Source: an uncultured Blastococcus sp.
GTDB lineage: Bacteria; Actinomycetota; Actinomycetes; Mycobacteriales; Geodermatophilaceae
Assembly (NCBI GenBank): GCA_902805535.1
Contig: CADCTN010000187.1
Location: forward strand, 1-53,912
Direction: 5' to 3'
DNA: 53,912 bases
Shown: positions 14,729 through 24,151 of the stretch, one piece after another
Layout: every line of letters begins with the position of its first letter
How positions within the stretch are numbered: position 1 is the first letter of the stretch
The notes under the pieces: model-generated
Seen by the model: only the letters and a program-made list of their open reading frames with translations
Told to the model about the DNA's origin: nothing
Databases searched by the model: none
Translations under genes and position numbers: made by a program

Positions 14729-15889
14729 GTGGATCTCTTCGAGTACCAGGCCCGTGACCTCTTGGCCTCGCACGGCGTCCCCGTGCTCCCCGGAGGCGTC
14801 GCCGAGACGCCGGAGGAGGCGGAGGCGATCGCACGCGAGATCGGCCAGACCGTCGTCGTCAAGGCGCAGGTGAAGGTCGGCGGCCGCGGCAAGGCCGGCG
14901 GCGTGAAGCTCGCCGAGAACGCCGAGGAGGCCAGGGCGCGCGCCCAGGACATCCTCGGTCTGGACATCAAGGGGCACATCACCCACAAGGTGATGGTGGC
15001 CCAGGCCAGCGACATCGCCGAGGAGTACTACTTCTCCTACCTGCTCGACCGGTCCAACCGCACCTTCCTGGCGATGGCCTCGAAGGAGGGCGGCATGGAC
15101 ATCGAGCAGCTCGCCGTCGAGCGCCCCGAGGCGCTGGCCCGCATCCCGGTCGACGCGAGCAAGGGCGTCGACGAGGCCAAGGCGGCCGAGATCGTCGACG
15201 CGGCCGGCTTCCCCGCCGACGTGCGCGACCAGGTCATTGCGATCGCCGTCCAGCTGTGGGAGGTCTTCATCCAGGAGGACGCCACCCTCGTCGAGATCAA
15301 CCCGCTGGCCAAGGCGCCCGACGGCACCGTGCTCGCGCTCGACGCCAAGGTCACCCTGGACGAGAACGCCTCCTTCCGGCAGGCCGAGCACGCCGCGCTC
15401 GAGGACGCCGCCGCGGCCGACCCGCTCGAGGCCCGGGCCAAGGAGAAGGACCTCAACTACGTCAAGCTGGACGGCGAGGTCGGGATCATCGGCAACGGCG
15501 CCGGCCTGGTGATGAGCACCCTGGACGTCGTCGCCTACGCCGGCGAGGAGTTCGGCGGCGTCAAGCCGGCCAACTTCCTCGACATCGGCGGTGGCGCCTC
15601 GGCCGAGGTCATGGCCAACGGCCTGGAGATCATCCTCTCCGACCCGGCCGTCAAGAGCGTCTTCGTCAACGTCTTCGGCGGGATCACCGCCTGCGACGCC
15701 GTCGCCAACGGCATCGTCTCCGCCCTCGGCATCCTGGGCGACGAGGCCACCAAGCCGCTGGTCGTCCGGCTCGACGGCAACAACGTCGAGGAGGGCCGCC
15801 GGATCCTCGCCGAGGCCAACCACCCCCTGGTGACCGTGGTCGACACGATGGACGGCGCCGCGCGCCGGGCCGCCGAACTCGCCGCCTGA
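14729..15889 (+). CDS. sucC: Succinyl-CoA ligase (ADP-forming), beta subunit
   Basis: A 386-residue ATP-grasp subunit of succinyl-CoA synthetase, which makes ATP/GTP from succinyl-CoA in the TCA cycle. It has the nucleotide-binding [12 protein letters not shown], the Mg/ATP region LVEINPLAK, and the alpha-contacting C-terminal domain ([39 protein letters not shown]). Length is normal. Start GTG 14729 gives [19 protein letters not shown], the usual N-terminus. It is followed 31 bases later by sucD, in the same operon. Confidence 0.97.
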   Translation: MDLFEYQARDLLASHGVPVLPGGVAETPEEAEAIAREIGQTVVVKAQVKVGGRGKAGGVKLAENAEEARARAQDILGLDIKGHITHKVMVAQASDIAEEYYFSYLLDRSNRTFLAMASKEGGMDIEQLAVERPEALARIPVDASKGVDEAKAAEIVDAAGFPADVRDQVIAIAVQLWEVFIQEDATLVEINPLAKAPDGTVLALDAKVTLDENASFRQAEHAALEDAAAADPLEARAKEKDLNYVKLDGEVGIIGNGAGLVMSTLDVVAYAGEEFGGVKPANFLDIGGGASAEVMANGLEIILSDPAVKSVFVNVFGGITACDAVANGIVSALGILGDEATKPLVVRLDGNNVEEGRRILAEANHPLVTVVDTMDGAARRAAELAA

Positions 15890-15920
15890 TCGCCGCCCTC
15901 ACCTAGGACAGGACACCACT

Positions 15921-16799
15921 ATGTCGATCTTCCTCAACGAGAACAGCAAGGTCATCGTCCAGGGCATGACCGGCTCCGAGGGCAGCAAGCACACCCAGCG
16001 CATGCTCGCCTCCGGCACCGCCATCGTCGGCGGCGTCAACCCGCGCAAGGCCGGCACCAGCGTCGACTTCGACGGCGCCAGCGTCCCGGTGTTCGGCGGG
16101 GTGGCCGACGCCATGAAGGAGACCGGCGCCGACGTCAGCGTCATCTTCGTGCCGCCGCCCTTCGCCAAGGGCGCCGTCATCGAGGCCGTCGACGCGGGCA
16201 TCGGGCTCGCCGTGGTCATCACCGAGGGCATCCCGGTGCACGACTCGACCTACTTCTGGGCGCACGCCCAGGGCAGCTCCACCCGGATCATCGGCCCGAA
16301 CTGCCCCGGCCTGATCAGCCCCGGACGCTCGAACGCCGGCATCATCCCGGCCAACATCACCAAGCAGGGCAAGATCGGTCTGGTGTCGAAGTCCGGCACG
16401 CTGACCTACCAGATGATGTACGAGCTCCGCGACATCGGTTTCTCCACCGCGATCGGCATCGGTGGCGACCCGGTCATCGGCACGACGCACATCGACGCCC
16501 TCCAGGCCTTCCAGGACGACCCGGAGACCGAGGCCATCGTGATGATCGGTGAGATCGGTGGCGACGCCGAGGAGCGGGCCGCCGACTTCGTCAAGGCCAA
16601 CGTCACCAAGCCGGTCGTCGGCTACGTCGCGGGCTTCACCGCCCCCGAGGGCAAGACCATGGGCCACGCCGGCGCCATCGTGTCGGGCTCGGCCGGCACC
16701 GCGCAGGCCAAGCAGGAGGCCCTCGAGGCCGCCGGCGTCCGCGTGGGCAAGACGCCGTCGGAGACCGCCCGCCTGATGCGGGAGATCGTCGGCGCCTGA
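15921..16799 (+). CDS. sucD: Succinyl-CoA ligase (ADP-forming), alpha subunit
   Basis: A 292-residue CoA-binding and phosphohistidine subunit. The CoA-binding Rossmann domain starts [15 protein letters not shown], and the ligase domain has [11 protein letters not shown] and [18 protein letters not shown] with His249 as the phosphorylated active-site residue. It begins ATG 15921 with AGGACAGGA upstream. The sucCD operon ends in a strong hairpin at 16844-16878. It acts with SucC as a heteromer in the cytoplasm. Confidence 0.97.
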   Translation: MSIFLNENSKVIVQGMTGSEGSKHTQRMLASGTAIVGGVNPRKAGTSVDFDGASVPVFGGVADAMKETGADVSVIFVPPPFAKGAVIEAVDAGIGLAVVITEGIPVHDSTYFWAHAQGSSTRIIGPNCPGLISPGRSNAGIIPANITKQGKIGLVSKSGTLTYQMMYELRDIGFSTAIGIGGDPVIGTTHIDALQAFQDDPETEAIVMIGEIGGDAEERAADFVKANVTKPVVGYVAGFTAPEGKTMGHAGAIVSGSAGTAQAKQEALEAAGVRVGKTPSETARLMREIVGA

Positions 16800-16843
16800 C
16801 GCTGCCGCGACGGGCCGGCGCGCGAGCGCGCAGGCTCCACACC

Positions 16844-16878
16844 GCTGCCCGGTGTCCCCTGAGGGGATACCGGGCAGC
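16844..16878 (+). terminator. Terminator of the sucCD operon
   Basis: gctgcccggt-g-tcccc, loop tga, gggga-t-accgggcagc: a 15-base-pair stem with one G/T mismatch, followed by gctgtctc. It lies 45 bases past the sucD stop. Confidence 0.8.
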
Positions 16879-17001
16879 GCTGTCTCGGAACCTGCGAAGA
16901 TCCGGTCCCGGACGACGAACCGCGAGCCGTCGTTGCGTGTCCTCCACGGGGCGGCCACGATTCGCCTCGCACCCCCGACGCTCTGCGAGGAGAGCCCTGC
17001 G

Positions 17002-18105
17002 ATGACCGCCAGCCAGCCTCCCCAGCCGCCCGGCGGCGGCCAGCCGGAGCGCGGCCACCAGCCGGAGCACGGGCATCAGCCGCAGCACGGGCAGCAGCCC
17101 CCTCAGGCCCCGCCACCGGGATACGGACCCCCGCCCGGTGGCGGATACGGACAGCAGCCCCCGCCCGGCTATGGGCCACCGCCTGGCTACGGGCCACCCC
17201 CGGGCTACGCGCCACCGCCCGGGTACGGGCCCCCGCCTGGGTACGGCTACGCGCAGCAGCCCCCACCCGGCTACGGGCAGCCTGGCTATGGGCCCCCTCC
17301 CGGCTATGGGCCCCCTCCCGGCTATGGGCCACCCCCCGGCTATGGGCCACCCCCCGGCTATGGGCCCCCGCCCGGGTACGGGCCGCCGCAGGGATACCCG
17401 CCCTACGGGCAGCCCGGCCACCCGCCGTACGGGCAGCCCGCCGGCCCTCGCGGCGCGGGCTTCTCCTTCGACCTCCGGCGGTTGACGGTCGCCGACTACG
17501 CCATCGCCGGTCTCACGGTGCTCTATCTCGTCCTCGCGTTCTTCCCCTGGTTCACCTTGGGGGACGAGTTCTTCGGCTTCACCCTCAACGGCTTCGACTC
17601 GGGCAACGTGACGTCGGCGTTCGTGCTGTTCCTGCTCGCGACGGCCTGGGCGCTCCTGCCCGCCTTCACCGACCTCAAGCTCGGGTTCTCCCGATCCTGG
17701 GTGACGGTCGGGCTGGCGGCGCTGGCCTGGCTGCTGACGCTGTTCGCCTGGCTGGACAGCTTCGAGGGCGACTTCTCCGTCTGGGCGCTGCTCGGCTTCC
17801 TCACGGCGACCGCGATCCTGGTGTTCGCCGTGCTGTCGCTGATCCCCGAGATCCGCAACCGTCCGGCGCTCCCTGGCGGGCCGGCCGGCGCGGCGCAGTG
17901 GGCCGACCAGCCCGCTCCGGACTTCGGTCAGCACGGCGCCCGGCAGCCGGAGCACCCCCAGCCCGGCCAGCAGCAGCCCGGCCAGCCGCAGCAGCCCGGC
18001 CCACAGCCGTACGGCGGCCCGGCCGAGCCGCGGCACCCGGGTGGGTCGACCGCGTCGGGTGAGGGCACGGGCACTCCGGGTGCCGGCGAGCGGCCCGGCG
18101 CCTGA
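17002..18105 (+). CDS. PPPGYG-repeat membrane protein
   Basis: A 367-residue protein with three parts. Residues 1-150 are Pro/Gln/Gly/Tyr-rich, dominated by about twelve PPPGYG units in tandem (from about residue 37). Residues about 155-300 hold four membrane helices (ADYAIAGLTVLYLVLAFFPW, FVLFLLATAWALLPAFTDL, WVTVGLAALAWLLTLFAW and FLTATAILVFAVLSLIP). The tail is again Gln/Pro/Gly-rich. Start ATG 17002 has GAGGAGA upstream. The low-complexity regions are probably disordered, and may drive self-association or bind WW/SH3-like partners, but no function is known. It sits between sucD and DUF6350. Confidence 0.82.
   Translation: MTASQPPQPPGGGQPERGHQPEHGHQPQHGQQPPQAPPPGYGPPPGGGYGQQPPPGYGPPPGYGPPPGYAPPPGYGPPPGYGYAQQPPPGYGQPGYGPPPGYGPPPGYGPPPGYGPPPGYGPPPGYGPPQGYPPYGQPGHPPYGQPAGPRGAGFSFDLRRLTVADYAIAGLTVLYLVLAFFPWFTLGDEFFGFTLNGFDSGNVTSAFVLFLLATAWALLPAFTDLKLGFSRSWVTVGLAALAWLLTLFAWLDSFEGDFSVWALLGFLTATAILVFAVLSLIPEIRNRPALPGGPAGAAQWADQPAPDFGQHGARQPEHPQPGQQQPGQPQQPGPQPYGGPAEPRHPGGSTASGEGTGTPGAGERPGA
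17110..17400 (+). repeat. Tandem 18-base repeats coding PPPGYG
   Basis: About twelve imperfect copies of an 18-base unit (core ccccctcccggctatggg), each encoding PPPGYG, sometimes changed to PPQGYP or interrupted by QQ. Neighbouring copies 17290-17370 are nearly identical at DNA level, so copy number probably varies between strains by slippage or recombination. Confidence 0.85.
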
Positions 18106-18120
18106 CGCCGGCGTCGGGGC

Positions 18121-18136
18121 ACGCCGATATCGGCGT
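18121..18136. promoter_or_regulatory. 16-base palindrome between genes
   Basis: ACGCCGATATCGGCGT is a perfect palindrome in the 84-base gap after the PPPGYG gene. Flanking ggggc and gcccc can extend it. It may be a terminator of the upstream gene or an operator for the downstream promoter at 18178. Confidence 0.4.
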
Positions 18137-18177
18137 CGGCCCCGGCGCGTGCGGCCGCATCGGCCACCTCGGCTTGC

Positions 18178-18183
18178 GACAGT
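18178..18183 (+). promoter_or_regulatory. Probable -10 element of the DUF6350 gene
   Basis: GACAGT, preceded by TGC as an extended -10, 6 bases before GTG 18190 and no Shine-Dalgarno sequence. Confidence 0.4.
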
Positions 18184-18189
18184 GAGGGC

Positions 18190-19365
18190 GTGGTCTCCGT
18201 GCACTCCCGCCTGCCCAAGGGGAGTCCGACGGGCGCCGTGCCGCTGCTCGGTCTCGCCGCGGCCGCGTCCCTCGCCGCCAGCGCGGCCGCCCTCGTGGGT
18301 CTCGGCCTCGCGATCGTCGTCGTCCAGACGCTGGACCCGGACGGGGGCCGGTCGATCGGTGACTCCGTCGTCCTGGCCGGGCGGTTGTGGCTGCTCGCGC
18401 AGGGCGGTGAGCTCCAGCTCCCCTCCGGACCGCTGGTCCTCGCCCCGCTCCTGCTGACCCTGGGCCTCGCGTGGGGGTTCTCCCAGGCAGGGCGGGGGAT
18501 CGCCCGGCTCCGCAGCCCGATGGGCGGGGGCGACGTCGCGCGCACCGTCGCGGTCGTCGCGGGCGTGCACCTGCTCCTGACGACCGTGCTGGCCCTGGCC
18601 TTCGACGCTCCCGATGCCCGCGTCGGACTGCTCCGGACCCTCGTCGGCGCCGCCGTCCTGGCGGTGGTTGCGACCGGCTGGGGGCTCACGCGCGAGTCGG
18701 GCCTGGTCGCCGACGCACTGGACCGCGGAACGGCGATGGCCGTGGCGCGCGGCGTGCTCGCCGGGCTGCTGACGGCCGTTGCCCTGTGCGCCGTCGTGGT
18801 CGCCGTCGCGCTCGTCTCCGACGCCTCCGGCTACGCGGCCCTGTCCGGGTCGCTGGGCGGGGCCGGCGCGGGAGCGGTCGGGCTCGCCGGTCTGGCGGTC
18901 CTGCTGCTGCCCGCCGCCGCCGCCGCGGTGCTGGGCCTCGCGGCGGGGCCCGGCTTCCACGTCGGGTCGGGAACGCTGGTGTCCGTCCACGGCGTGACCC
19001 TGGACGCGGTCCCCGCCCTGCCCCTGCTGGCCGCGCTGCCCGACACCCAGGCGGTGCCGCTGGTGGCCTTCGCCTCCCAGGTGATCCCGGCGCTCGCCGG
19101 CCTGGTGGCCGGGACGACGGTGGGCCGGTGGCTGCGCGAGGAGGACGGCGGCTCGGTCGTGGCCGGGCTGAACGGCATCCTCACCGGGGTCCTGGTGGGC
19201 GTCGCCGCGGGCGTGCTGGTGTGGGTGGCCGGCGGCTCGCTCGGCGACGGCGCGCTGGCGGAGGTCGGTGCCCCTCCGGTGGCCACGGGCATCGGCATCG
19301 CGGCGCAGAGCGGGATCGCCGCCGCCGTCGCGGCCGCCGTCAGCCGCTGGCGGTCACTCGGCTGA
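18190..19365 (+). CDS. DUF6350 family integral membrane protein
   Basis: A 391-residue polytopic membrane protein, about ten hydrophobic segments (for example LLGLAAAASLAASAAALVGL and AVLAVVATGWGLTRESGLVA). Position between sucCD and purN-purH matches the conserved actinobacterial DUF6350 gene. Loops are short, with a larger periplasmic stretch around 245-285 (FHVGSGTLVSVHGVTLDAV). No enzymatic motif is visible. GTG 18190 appears leaderless. Function unknown; the conserved location near purine genes hints at a housekeeping envelope role, but that is weak. Confidence 0.8.
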   Translation: MVSVHSRLPKGSPTGAVPLLGLAAAASLAASAAALVGLGLAIVVVQTLDPDGGRSIGDSVVLAGRLWLLAQGGELQLPSGPLVLAPLLLTLGLAWGFSQAGRGIARLRSPMGGGDVARTVAVVAGVHLLLTTVLALAFDAPDARVGLLRTLVGAAVLAVVATGWGLTRESGLVADALDRGTAMAVARGVLAGLLTAVALCAVVVAVALVSDASGYAALSGSLGGAGAGAVGLAGLAVLLLPAAAAAVLGLAAGPGFHVGSGTLVSVHGVTLDAVPALPLLAALPDTQAVPLVAFASQVIPALAGLVAGTTVGRWLREEDGGSVVAGLNGILTGVLVGVAAGVLVWVAGGSLGDGALAEVGAPPVATGIGIAAQSGIAAAVAAAVSRWRSLG

Positions 19366-19379
19366 CGCCCCCCGGTGAC

Positions 19380-19423
19380 CGGCTCGGACCCAGGAGCCGA
19401 GGTGGGAGGGCGAGGTCTCCCAC
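19380..19423 (+). terminator. Two tandem hairpins before purN
   Basis: cggctc/gagccg (19380-19399) and gtgggag/ctcccac (19402-19423), each perfect, in the 82-base gap between DUF6350 and purN. They probably end the upstream transcript just before the purN -10 box at 19435. Confidence 0.5.
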
Positions 19424-19434
19424 GCGGGTCCTTA

Positions 19435-19440
19435 TAGGGT
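19435..19440 (+). promoter_or_regulatory. -10 element of purN (leaderless)
   Basis: TAGGGT in a TATAGGGT context, 7 bases before GTG 19448. This spacing favours GTG 19448 over GTG 19442 as start. Confidence 0.5.
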
Positions 19441-19447
19441 CGTGCGC

Positions 19448-20074
19448 GTGCCCGAACCCGCGTCCGTCCCGCGGGCCCGCGTCGCCGTCCTGCTGTCCGG
19501 CACCGGCTCGCTGTGCGCGGCGCTGCTCGACGCCACCGACGACCCCGCCTACCCGGCCGAGGTGGTCGTCGTGGGCAGCGACCGGGCCGCCGACGGTCTC
19601 GAGCACGCCCGCCGCCGGGGCATCCCCACCCTCACCTGCGCGCTGGCCGAGCACGCCGACCGGTCGGCCTGGGACCGGGCGCTGACGGAGGCGCTCGCCG
19701 GCCACGCCCCGGACCTCGTCGTCTCCGCGGGCTTCATGAAGCTCGTCGGCCCGGCGGTCCTGGACGCCTTCGGCGGGCGGATGATCAACACGCACCCGGC
19801 GCTGCTGCCGGCCTTCCCCGGCGCGCACGCCGTCCGGGACGCCCTCGCCGCGGGCGTCGCCGTCACGGGCGCGACGGTGCATCTGGTCGACGCCGGCCTG
19901 GACACCGGGCCGGTCCTCGCCCAGCGCGAGGTCGCCGTCCACCCGGACGACGACGAGGCGCGGCTGCACGAGCGCATCAAGCAGGTGGAGCGGGAGCTCC
20001 TGGTGGAGACGGTGGCCGGACTGGTCGGCCCTGATCGACTGTCACAGCGAGGAACGAGGAACAGCGACCGATGA
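19448..20074 (+). CDS. purN: Phosphoribosylglycinamide formyltransferase
   Basis: A 208-residue GAR transformylase, which uses 10-formyl-THF to formylate GAR in de novo purine synthesis. Substrate loop [17 protein letters not shown], then [20 protein letters not shown] with the catalytic Asn and His, and [16 protein letters not shown] with the catalytic Asp. The start is GTG 19448, judged by spacing from a -10 box; GTG 19442 would add two residues. It overlaps purH by 4 bases (ATGA), so the two are coupled. folD, which supplies the folate cofactor, is 2.8 kb downstream. Confidence 0.96.
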   Translation: MPEPASVPRARVAVLLSGTGSLCAALLDATDDPAYPAEVVVVGSDRAADGLEHARRRGIPTLTCALAEHADRSAWDRALTEALAGHAPDLVVSAGFMKLVGPAVLDAFGGRMINTHPALLPAFPGAHAVRDALAAGVAVTGATVHLVDAGLDTGPVLAQREVAVHPDDDEARLHERIKQVERELLVETVAGLVGPDRLSQRGTRNSDR

Positions 20075-21621
20075 GCGACCGCACCCCGATCCGCCGGGCA
20101 CTGCTGGGGGTCTACGACAAGACCGGTGTCGAGGAGCTGGCCGCCGGGCTCGCCGCCGCGGGCGTGGAGCTGGTGAGCACCGGCGCGACCGCCCGTCGCC
20201 TCGCCGACGCCGGCATCCCGGTGACGCCCGTCGAGCAGGTCACGGGGTTCCCGGAGTGCCTCGACGGCCGGGTGAAGACCCTGCACCCGGCCGTGCACGC
20301 CGGGATCCTGGCCGACCGGCGCAAGGCCGACCACGTCGCGCAGCTCGACGAGCTGGGTATCGCGGCCTTCGACCTGGTCGTGGTGAACCTCTATCCGTTC
20401 AGCGAGACGGTCGCGTCAGGTGCCGGCCCGGACGAGTGCGTGGAGCAGATCGACATCGGCGGCCCGGCGATGGTGCGGGCGGCGGCCAAGAACCACCCCT
20501 CGGTGGCCGTCGTCGTCGATCCGGCCCGCTACGGCGACGTGCTCGCTGCCGTCGGTGCCGGTGGCTTCACGACGGCCGACCGGCAGCGACTGGCCGTCGC
20601 GGCCTTCCGGCACACGGCGTCCTACGACATCGCCGTCGCCTCGTGGATGGGCAACGTCCTCGCACCGGACGACGAGAGCGGCTTCCCCGCCTGGGTGGGG
20701 GCGAGCTGGGAGCGGGCCGACGTGCTGCGCTACGGGGAGAACCCGCACCAGGGCGCCGCGCTCTACCGGAGCTGGCAGCCGGGCCTGGCCCATGCCGAGC
20801 AGCTGCACGGCAAGCAGATGTCCTACAACAACTACGTCGACACCGACGCCGCCTGGCGGGCCGCCCACGACCACGACGACCCCTGCGTGGCGATCGTCAA
20901 GCACGCCAACCCGTGCGGGATCGCGGTCGGCACCGACATCGCCTCCGCCCACCGCAAGGCGCACGCCTGCGACCCGGTCTCCGCCTTCGGCGGCGTGATC
21001 GCCGCGAACCGGGAGATCGACCTGACCCTGGCCGAGCAGGTCGCGGAGGTGTTCACCGAGGTCGTCGTCGCGCCGTCGTTCACCGACGACGCGGTCCGCG
21101 TGCTGACCGCCAAGAAGAACATCCGGCTGCTGCGCCTGCCGCACCTGCCGGCGTCGGGGGCGGAGCTGCGGCCGATCAGCGGCGGCCTGCTGCTGCAGGT
21201 GAAGGACCGCCTCGACGCCCCCGGCGACGACCCGACCAGCTGGACCCTCGCCACGGGGGAGCCGCTGGACGCCGCGGGCCTCGACGACCTCGTGTTCGCC
21301 TGGCGCTCGGTGCGCGCGGTGAAGAGCAACGCGATCCTGCTGGCGCACGACCGGGCCACCGTCGGCGTCGGGATGGGGCAGGTCAACCGCGTGGACGCCG
21401 CTCGGCTGGCCGTCTCCCGGGCCGGCGATCGGGCCACCGGGTCCGTGGCGGCGTCCGATGCATTCTTCCCGTTCGCCGACGGGCTGCAGGTACTGCTGGA
21501 CGCCGGTGTACGCGCGGTCGTCCAGCCGGGCGGCTCCGTGCGCGACGAGGAGGTCGTCGCGGCGGCTGCCGCGGCCGGGGTCCCGCTGTACCTGACCGGT
21601 ACGCGGCACTTCGCGCACTGA
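20071..21621 (+). CDS. purH: Bifunctional AICAR transformylase/IMP cyclohydrolase
   Basis: A 516-residue enzyme doing the last two steps to IMP. The N-terminal IMP cyclohydrolase domain has [18 protein letters not shown] and [20 protein letters not shown]. The C-terminal AICAR transformylase domain has [31 protein letters not shown] and [13 protein letters not shown], with the catalytic Lys-His pair. Ends in [10 protein letters not shown]. Length is normal. It is coupled to purN by ATGA and followed 2 bases later by a pentapeptide-repeat gene. Confidence 0.97.
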   Translation: MSDRTPIRRALLGVYDKTGVEELAAGLAAAGVELVSTGATARRLADAGIPVTPVEQVTGFPECLDGRVKTLHPAVHAGILADRRKADHVAQLDELGIAAFDLVVVNLYPFSETVASGAGPDECVEQIDIGGPAMVRAAAKNHPSVAVVVDPARYGDVLAAVGAGGFTTADRQRLAVAAFRHTASYDIAVASWMGNVLAPDDESGFPAWVGASWERADVLRYGENPHQGAALYRSWQPGLAHAEQLHGKQMSYNNYVDTDAAWRAAHDHDDPCVAIVKHANPCGIAVGTDIASAHRKAHACDPVSAFGGVIAANREIDLTLAEQVAEVFTEVVVAPSFTDDAVRVLTAKKNIRLLRLPHLPASGAELRPISGGLLLQVKDRLDAPGDDPTSWTLATGEPLDAAGLDDLVFAWRSVRAVKSNAILLAHDRATVGVGMGQVNRVDAARLAVSRAGDRATGSVAASDAFFPFADGLQVLLDAGVRAVVQPGGSVRDEEVVAAAAAAGVPLYLTGTRHFAH

Positions 21622-21623
21622 CC

Positions 21624-22265
21624 GTGGTGCAACGGCACTCGTCCCGACCGCACGTGGGACCGCCCGAGGCCGGCTCCACCCTCGAGGACGCCGATTTCGC
21701 CCGGGTGGACTGGGACTGGAGCGAGCTCGAGTCGGTGACCTTCCTCCGGTGCCGGTTCGAGGACGCCCACCTGCTCGAGCTGGTCACCCGCCGCTGCGTG
21801 TTCCAGGAGTGCACGCTGACCGGCGTGCGGATGGCTGGTGGGCAGCACACCGGGACGGCCTTCCTGTCCTGCCGGTTCGAGCGGGCGCGGCTGTCGAACA
21901 GCGTCTTCGAGGCGTGCAAGTTCACCGGCTCGCACTTCGTCGGCGCCGACCTGAGGCCGCTGGAATCGCGCGACTGCGACTGGTCGTGGACGTCCTTGCG
22001 CGGCGTCGACCTGTCGGGCACGGACCTGACGGGTCAGCGGTTCCGCGAGGCGGACCTGGCCGACGCCGACCTGCGCGAGACGGACCTGCGCGGCGCAGAC
22101 CTCGACCACGCCCGGCTCCAGGGCGCCAGGCTGCGCGGGGCGGACCTGCGCGGCGCCTCCGTGGACGGGGTGAACTGGCGGGCGTTCGAGCTGACCGGCG
22201 TGCGGATCGACCTGACGCAGTCAGTGCTCTTCGCCCGCGCCCACGGCGCTTCCGTGGCCGACTAG
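21624..22265 (+). CDS. Pentapeptide-repeat protein
   Basis: A 213-residue protein made of pentapeptide repeats, which fold as a right-handed beta-helix. The pattern A(D/N)LxX is clear in the second half (LSGTDLTGQRFREADLADAD, LRETDLRGADLDHARLQGAR), and earlier turns are looser with F and C at the core (SVTFLRCRFEDAHLLE, NSVFEACKFTGSHFVGADLR). Start GTG 21624 directly follows the purH stop, with GTG 21627 also possible; reading would be coupled to purH. Relatives of the MfpA/Qnr type protect DNA gyrase, but that cannot be claimed here. It ends by a 4-base overlap with a convergent gene. Confidence 0.88.
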   Translation: MVQRHSSRPHVGPPEAGSTLEDADFARVDWDWSELESVTFLRCRFEDAHLLELVTRRCVFQECTLTGVRMAGGQHTGTAFLSCRFERARLSNSVFEACKFTGSHFVGADLRPLESRDCDWSWTSLRGVDLSGTDLTGQRFREADLADADLRETDLRGADLDHARLQGARLRGADLRGASVDGVNWRAFELTGVRIDLTQSVLFARAHGASVAD

Positions 22266-22816
22266 CGCGGGTACCTCTTGCCCGAGACCAGGGCCTTGAT
22301 GCTGCCGAGCAGGCCCAGGACGGCGACGGCGATCGCGCAGTAGAACCCGGGTCCGAAGGACCCCAGGTCCCAGTCGGCGTCCTCGAACGGCACGAGGACG
22401 CCTGCCGTGACCGCCAGGCTGACCAGCAGGGCCAGCAGCCCGAAGAAGCGGTGCGACCGCATCGGCAGCCACATGAGGACGCCGAGCAGGAACAGGACCC
22501 CGCCACCGAGCACGATCGCCAGCGGCTGCCACAGGCCCTCGTCGAAGATGGTGCCCAGATCGTCGAAGCCGGCACGGACCAGCCCCCAGCCGGAGATGTC
22601 GTTCCCGGTCAGCCAGTCCATGAGCAGGCTCAGGCCCGCCGCGATGCCGGCGAGGATGAGCAGGAGGCCGCCCAGGCTCTCCGGACGCCGGAGGGCGATC
22701 GGTCGGTCGGCGTACCGGGGCGCCGTGTGCTCGCCCGGGTCCTGTGACGGGTCGGCGGACGCCCCGGTGGGCGCGCCCGTGGAGCCGCTGTATCCGACTG
22801 GTTCGCGTTCGGTCAT
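22262..22816 (-). CDS. Four-helix membrane protein, uncharacterised
   Basis: A 184-residue membrane protein. Start ATG 22816 has GGAGGT 8 bases upstream. The first ~48 residues are hydrophilic ([16 protein letters not shown]), then four helices ([80 protein letters not shown]) and a basic end SGKRYPR. Between helices 1 and 2 lies a loop [18 protein letters not shown]. It resembles other actinobacterial four-helix proteins of unknown role. It is divergent from folD. Confidence 0.8.
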   Translation of the reverse strand: MTEREPVGYSGSTGAPTGASADPSQDPGEHTAPRYADRPIALRRPESLGGLLLILAGIAAGLSLLMDWLTGNDISGWGLVRAGFDDLGTIFDEGLWQPLAIVLGGGVLFLLGVLMWLPMRSHRFFGLLALLVSLAVTAGVLVPFEDADWDLGSFGPGFYCAIAVAVLGLLGSIKALVSGKRYPR

Positions 22817-22910
22817 CTGCGTACCTCCGGCAGTGGGCGGTGCAGGAGCTGGGGAGGGGAAGGGGGCCGCACGCAGCGTAGGACCGCGCGGCCTCACGTG
22901 GGTCGTCGGG

Positions 22911-22916
22911 CAGACT
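22911..22916 (+). promoter_or_regulatory. Probable -10 element of folD
   Basis: CAGACT lies 6 bases before GTG 22923. The same hexamer precedes the genes at 32853 and the chorismate mutase leader, each with 6-7 base spacing. Confidence 0.4.
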
Positions 22917-22922
22917 GTCCAC

Positions 22923-23792
22923 GTGCCCGCGACGATCCTGGACGGCAAGGCGACGGCGGCGTCGATCCGCGGCGAGCTCACCGAGCGGGTGGCGGCACTG
23001 ACCGCCGCCGGTCACCGCCCCGGTCTGGGCACCCTGCTGGTCGGAGACGACCCGGCCAGTCGCTGGTACGTCAACGCCAAGCACTCCGACTGCGCGCAGG
23101 TCGGCATCGCCAGCATCCAGCGCGAGCTGCCGGCGACCGCCACCGAGGCCGACGTCCTGGCCGTGGTCGAGGAGCTGAACGCCGACCCCGAATGCACCGG
23201 CTACATCGTCCAGCTGCCCCTGCCGAAAGGCATCGGGGAGAGCACGATCCTCGAGGCGATGGACCCGGCCAAGGACGCCGACGGGCTGCACCCGGTGAGC
23301 CTGGGCCGCCTGGTGCTCAACGTCCCTGGCGCGCTCCCGGCCACGCCGGTCGCGATCGTGGAGCTGCTGCGCCGGTACCAGGTGCCGGTGGCCGGCGCCG
23401 AGGTCGTCGTCATCGGCCGCGGGATCACCGTGGGTCGCCCGCTCGGGCTCCTGCTCACCCGCCGCACCGAGAACGCCACCGTGACCCTGTGCCACACCGG
23501 CACGCGCGATCTGGCCGCGCACGTGCGCTCCGCCGACATCGTGGTGGCCGCGGCCGGCGTCCCCGGGCTGGTCACCGCGGAGATGGTGCGGCCGGGTGCC
23601 GCCGTCCTCGACGTGGGCGTCAGCCGGATCGACGGGAAGATCGCCGGCGACGTCGCGCCGGACGTGCGCGACGTGGCCGGTCACGTCGCGCCCAACCCCG
23701 GCGGCGTCGGCCCGATGACGCGGGCGATGCTGCTCCAGAACGTCGTCCTCGCCGCCGAGCAGGCCGCGGCGCTCGAGGCGCTCACCGCCTGA
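22923..23792 (+). CDS. folD: Methylene-THF dehydrogenase/methenyl-THF cyclohydrolase
   Basis: A 289-residue bifunctional FolD that makes 10-formyl-THF for purine synthesis. The active-site Lys lies in [16 protein letters not shown], then [12 protein letters not shown], the nucleotide loop [20 protein letters not shown], and the C-terminal [16 protein letters not shown]. Start GTG 22923 seems leaderless. It lies close to purN-purH, consistent with shared purine and C1 demand. Followed 2 bases later by the DUF3017 gene. Confidence 0.97.
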   Translation: MPATILDGKATAASIRGELTERVAALTAAGHRPGLGTLLVGDDPASRWYVNAKHSDCAQVGIASIQRELPATATEADVLAVVEELNADPECTGYIVQLPLPKGIGESTILEAMDPAKDADGLHPVSLGRLVLNVPGALPATPVAIVELLRRYQVPVAGAEVVVIGRGITVGRPLGLLLTRRTENATVTLCHTGTRDLAAHVRSADIVVAAAGVPGLVTAEMVRPGAAVLDVGVSRIDGKIAGDVAPDVRDVAGHVAPNPGGVGPMTRAMLLQNVVLAAEQAAALEALTA

Positions 23793-23794
23793 GC

Positions 23795-24100
23795 ATGACG
23801 CGCCCACCCCTCTACGTCCGCCGCCCCTTCCTGGCCGGCCTGCTCCGCCAGCTCCCGTTGCTGCTGGCGCTGGCGACCGTGGGCGCCGGGCTGCTGGTCG
23901 TGACCCTCGGTCATTGGCGCCAGGGACTGGTCGTGATCGGCCTGGTGCTCATCGCGGCGGCGGTCCTGCGGCTGCTGCTGCCCGTCCGGAGCGTGGGCTT
24001 CCTCGCCGTCCGGAGCCGCTTCGTCGACGTCCTGTTCCTCGCCGGCGCCGGCGTGGCGCTCACCGTCCTGGTCCTCACGATCCCGCTGCCCCAGCCGTGA
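23795..24100 (+). CDS. DUF3017 family membrane protein
   Basis: A 101-residue membrane protein with three helices (RQLPLLLALATVGAGLLVVT, LVVIGLVLIAAAVLRLLLPV, VLFLAGAGVALTVLVLTIPL) and the basic start MTRPPLYVRRPF. In actinobacteria DUF3017 is regularly found directly after folD, as here. Gap to folD is 2 bases, so it is coupled. Function unknown. Confidence 0.88.
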   Translation: MTRPPLYVRRPFLAGLLRQLPLLLALATVGAGLLVVTLGHWRQGLVVIGLVLIAAAVLRLLLPVRSVGFLAVRSRFVDVLFLAGAGVALTVLVLTIPLPQP

Positions 24101-24138
24101 GCGGCCCACCCGCGCGGGCGGTGCGGCCGACTCAGCGA

Positions 24139-24144
24139 TAGGTT
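24139..24144 (+). promoter_or_regulatory. -10 element of mdh (leaderless)
   Basis: TAGGTT, a full TAnnnT match, 7 bases before ATG 24152. No Shine-Dalgarno sequence. Confidence 0.55.
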
Positions 24145-24151
24145 CCTGGCC

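Noticed and set aside
16636-18990. A 784-residue minus-strand frame opposite the sucD end, PPPGYG gene and DUF6350
   Set aside because: Composition is Arg/Gly/Gln-rich low complexity, mirroring the plus-strand genes; no domain and no start signal.
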